This document shows positions 59,776 through 64,000 of a stretch of 64,000 nucleotides of DNA, piece by piece. Source of the DNA: Anthoceros angustus (Eukaryota; Streptophyta; Anthocerotopsida; Anthocerotales; Anthocerotaceae); the NCBI GenBank assembly GCA_010909165.1, contig VJWM01000103.1:682001-746000 (forward strand). Direction: 5' to 3'. The notes beneath the pieces are model-generated. The model made no database searches, was not told the origin of the DNA, and worked only from the letters and a program-made list of their open reading frames with translations. Position numbers and translations under genes: made by a program. Positions within the stretch are counted from its first letter, which is position 1. The number at the start of each line of letters is the position of its first letter.

Positions 59776-62700
59776 ATCTTCCCCTTCGCCGGATCACCCC
59801 ATCCCGACGGACCAATCCAGCACCCGTCGGACCTGTTCGCGCCGTAACGGACCCAGGGTTTAGGGATTGCACTCTAAGTACAATCTGGCCAAAACGGCCT
59901 TATTGGCTAACACCTCCCTATCCCTCTTAACAGTAACGACCCGAAAAAAACAAAACAAGTCGCCAGGAGTACGAACATCGGATTTGGCACTCCACAGACA
60001 TCTAAGCTTCTATTTACAGTAGAATTATGGGCACCCTCATGCTCACAAGCTCAGCGTCGAGCTATTGAGGGGACGCACATGCATAGATTATTTATGTTAA
60101 CATCTTCAGCCACAAAAGCAAACATCAACTCAGAATGTGCTGGCAGAATTTGGCCACTATTCTTTATAGCCAACTCAACAGAATTCTTTCATGAACTTGG
60201 TCACAAACTACTCAACCAATTCATTCTCTGACATACAGAGGTTGTAGAACTCCCGCGTCAAGTGACCCTTGTTCACAGCGTTGTCGAAAACGCACTTCTT
60301 CTTCAAGTTATCCCAAACTTCCTTAGAGGTTGAGCTAATGGCTCTCAAGCAGACCTATGCCTTTATGCAGTATGCCTCGCAAAGTGACCCAACAACACTT
60401 CTCAGAAAAGGGTATGAGGTTGCATCACAATTAGCGTTTATGGCAATTAAAGGGCCCGTAAAGCGGCACAGAGACTGGATATCAAACCATGGCATGCTCC
60501 GTCTTGCGTTACGTTGGCAAACAGGAAATTCAGCACAAAATTAACAAGGCTACCTATATCGCAGCTAGAAGAATTCAGTTCTTACTACATATATCTATAG
60601 TGTCCACCTGCCTCCGAAACTCAAGTATGTGATTCAACCCTATCTCTTGGGAAACCATAGCTTGTCATTAATACGAGCAATTGCTCAGTTCAGGTTGAGG
60701 AGCACAAACCTTCGTGTTATCAGAGGAAGAGGCCATATGCCTAGATAGCACAGGGGTTGCCTTAGGTGTCGATCCGGAGAGGTGGACGATGAAAGTCATA
60801 TAACTGCGTCTGTGTAGAAAGGAGTTTCTCCTGAAACCCCTTTTTGCACACGGACGTGGTTGGACCCTTTTTTGCACTTGAAAAATCCGTACTATAATCA
60901 ACCTTTTTGGTATTTCTCTGCAGACATGTCACCCGCCACCTTTTGAATAATTGTTTTGATACACGTTATTTGAGATTGTAGATTGCAAGTACGTGGCAAA
61001 AACCTAAAGTCCCACTCTCGTTCGGCTTTTTCTTTCAATCTGGACACAGAATTCGTGCGCAAACTTATACGTGCACTTACATCTAAACAGTCTCCAACAC
61101 CTGGCAATCAAATGTTTAGAGTTTTAGGGCTTGCTGTAATTCTGGTACGCAAACTTGTTTGCGCACCAACCTTTCATTCATACCAGCCAATCCTAAGACT
61201 ATACTCTCGCTCTGGGAAATTTACAGGACTTTGTTTCTTAGATATTGGGACAATAATATCTTCGTTGACCTGATGCTCTTGATCCACGTGCAATGCGAGA
61301 ATGAGAGTGGCATGGTCTGCACTTGGAGCTGGGCCCACGCCAAACGTTTCAAGATTCAAAAGATGCAAAAGGTTCTCACTACTAGTTCAAAGTTTTAACC
61401 ACTAGAAAAAAGATGAGGGCTAAGTAAAGATCAGAACATGTCCACATTAGGGAGGTGCACAAAAAAAGTTGAAATTGTCGAAAGGAACCCTTTAAAACAA
61501 CAAAAATATAAAAATTCAAAAAATTCAAAAAATATCAAAATTTTAGGGCAAGTGCGCACACTTGCCTAAAAAAATTGGACTTTTTTGGGATTTTTTAGGG
61601 TTTTTTAGAATTTTTGCTCTTTTTTTCTTTGGATGAACCGTCTGATATCGGCGGAGGTTCACCTAGACCGCTCTCATACATCTATCCTATGCCCTAATGC
61701 GATGAAGAACACCCTATCCCCTTTTTATCCTTTACGGTGTTTACGTCTCTTTCGGCGGTGACCTAGTACCGGGCTATCATCAAACATGCCAGGGGGCCCA
61801 GTTGGGTGAACAATTGTGTGCACCATGGTGCAGGCCCAGCTGCACAAGTGCGCACTGTGGGGCCGAGCCAGGTGTGCACGCGCGCACTGGGGCACCGTGC
61901 GCACACAAGAGCGCGCATCCAAGGTCAAAAAGGGCCTAGGAGCATGAACCCATATGGTTCATGCCTCCTACTACTTGTTATTTTGTCGGGAGTTCCAGCA
62001 TATCCTCATACCTCCAAAAAGTCATGTTTCCCCATTAGAGGATCATTTTTCGCATTCTTTTTGCACAGTGCGTGCACAAGTATGCGCATAGCATTGTTTA
62101 GGCGCACTTATGCGTGCCTAGGCCTCCCTGGTATACAAAAACATACAAAACCACACAAAATGCAGAAACTATGGGCATGACAAAATTATGGAACAATGAG
62201 GTCACTGGCCCTTCATCACATGGACTAAATCGCCATGAACCTGAGTACAAGGCGCCAGCGCGGTGTAAATGATTCGACAGGAAGTGGTGCCGGAGCCGAG
62301 AATGCCCGAAATCGATAGATGAACACCTACAAAAACCTACAAAAACTAAACCAACTTCAGTTTCCGGCGAAATAGGGTTGGGATTTTTTCCAAAACCCCT
62401 TTAGACAGGAGAAACCCCTTTCTACATAGTCGATGTTATATATTTGACTAATGCTATACACTAGAGCCCTCCGCAAACATTTTTCAACCTTATTTCACCA
62501 ATCACGTCCTTGGCCATAGCTCTTTCACGACCACCCGGAGAATGTGGGAGTGTATCTGAGATAGGCGTTAAGAGTGGTCAATCTCACGAGGGAGGACCAA
62601 CAAATAGCCATGCCCATCGAATTCTACCACTATTGAAGTAGTGTCTGGAGCAGCTACTTTCATAGCATGCTCTCATCATGCACTATTGCACACAGGATAC

Positions 62701-64000
62701 AAAAGAATCTGTCGGTGAGCCAATCTCAGTATCAAGCAAGGATTTTCCTCACTGTGCTTCTTAGATTTGGTCTTGTCCAGCTTTGAGAAAGTCTGTGGCA
62801 ACAGGTTCGATTAATCCTCGTCCCAAACAATCCCCATACTTTTTCCGACTAGTCCCCCGGTTTGATCCATCCTCGTCCAAGTTGCTTCCCGGCTTCGATC
62901 CATCTTTATCCCAATAGCTACCCGGGTTTGATCCATTCAAGTTTGAGTCAATTTGTCGCTGACGAGATGCATCTGCCACGAATGCTCTTAAAGTTAACGT
63001 AGTAGCTGGTATGGCTTCACCATTCATAGGGCATGTCTAGGTAGAACATTCCCCCTTGCCTATAGCAGGTTGTGAAACGGGTCAGGAAATGCTACGACTC
63101 TAGGCGATACCACACCTCACCTAGCCTGGGGCAGGACAACGGAAATTCAATGGTGAGCCAATCTACAGGAGCTCTACGGTCTATTTTTCGACAGCGTCAT
63201 GCCAACTACACCTCTCCGACCTTGAAAAAAGGTTCGCCGCCAGGCCGAATGACAAGTTCTATCCTGATCCCACGTCAGTCTCATCCCGCTTTCTTTCCTC
63301 AATTTCATTTTTTCGAGTTCACTCTTTCAGTTATGTTCTACCTTTTTAGAAATAATAATCTGAAGGAGATGATTTGGTTCAATATTTCCCTACTAACGTG
63401 GATATAGACCTCATCCTTCCTCCCTTCAAAAACTTAATGTACTAATAGTGCTAGAGTAACTTAGTACTACTAGAGGCGTCTCCCTACGATGCATAGGGCA
63501 AATTGGTTTCCCACATGCGAGACTGGCAGCGTGTAACAAATCTTATTATCTAGCTATCTATCTACTAATTAACTTTAACCTTTTTATCTTTCTATTTTAT
63601 TTCACCAGTGCTGTTACTAGAACGATAATGATCGCGAAACCTGGATTCCTTGGGATTAGAGAGAGCCTGTGGTCTTACTACATGAGAACGGCAAAAGAGA
63701 GGAAGATAAGGGAGGTGCAGCGGCCGCAGCATGCCGCCTTCGTTATTATTAGGTAGGTAGTGAAAAAGAGTCTCGTCTACTCAAACCGACCAAACCGTCA
63801 AGCTGTGTGACATATTCGATGGGTTCTCATCACAAGCGGGCGTACCAAAGTTGGCTGCCTTCCCGTAGCCCACACGGAAATGAGGAGGGGTGAGGAGGAG
63901 TGTCACACTGTGAAGGTGAAGGACACACAAGTCTTATGATCTGGACAAATTGCAACCAGAGATCTGGTGTTCGCTTCCACACACCGGTCGGATGAGACAA
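59776..64000. other. Terminal 4.2 kb without a recognised gene
   Basis: Mostly AT-rich non-coding DNA. I noticed an inverted pair of diverged repeats (60800-60850 and 62388-62440), an A-rich low-complexity run at 61490-61620, a gtgcgcac-rich stretch at 61840-61920, and a tandem repeat of about 33 bases with cccgg.tttgatccatc at 62856-62945. No exon with a known domain was found on either strand. Confidence 0.5.

Overview
This window is nuclear DNA from a green plant. Genes are split by many short GT-AG introns, mostly about 70-170 nt where I could resolve them. Several products are typical of plant nuclei: a non-catalytic plastid Clp subunit of the ClpR3 type, a chloroplast-type CbbY-like HAD protein, a choline-monooxygenase-like Rieske protein and a plant-type sterol C4 oxidase. 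A long coiled-coil protein resembling the ciliary protein CFAP157 suggests a plant with flagellated sperm (bryophyte, lycophyte, fern or streptophyte alga). The short introns and the high gene density of some stretches fit a seed-free land plant. I cannot name the species.

Layout: the 3' end of a cytosolic-type glucose-6-phosphate dehydrogenase gene (+) converges on an alanine-glyoxylate aminotransferase 2 gene (-). A repeat-rich block (about 4.2-9 kb) holds minisatellites and a decayed reverse-transcriptase element. At 11-13.7 kb lie a possible membrane protein, a HAD hydrolase with an apparent frameshift (-), and a divergently transcribed organellar ribosomal protein bS21 (+). From 14.9 to 18.5 kb there is a broken copy of the 5' end of the NSF gene, a satellite, an LTR-like promoter module and further minisatellites. 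The full NSF gene (-) and a sterol 4-alpha-methyl oxidase gene (-) follow, then an AT-rich gap and a second decayed reverse-transcriptase element.

From 29.4 to 49.8 kb genes are dense: SCY1-like pseudokinase (-), choline-monooxygenase-like oxygenase (+), ClpR3 (-), an intronless CFAP157-like gene (-), CbbY-like HAD protein (+), a 2-oxoglutarate/Fe(II) dioxygenase (+) and an unrecognised membrane protein (+). After about 4 kb without a convincing gene comes a Raf-like kinase (-). The last 7.5 kb is repeat-derived and AT-rich.

The genes are ordinary, separately controlled housekeeping and metabolic genes; I see no operon-like cluster. NSF and the SCY1-like protein both belong to vesicle traffic. 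AGT2 (mitochondrial), ClpR3, the CbbY-like protein and the Rieske protein are organelle-directed by family or by N-terminal composition. The least ordinary material is in the accessory DNA: decayed reverse transcriptases of a distinctive family, and TATA-bearing LTR-like modules that each sit beside a different tandem repeat.
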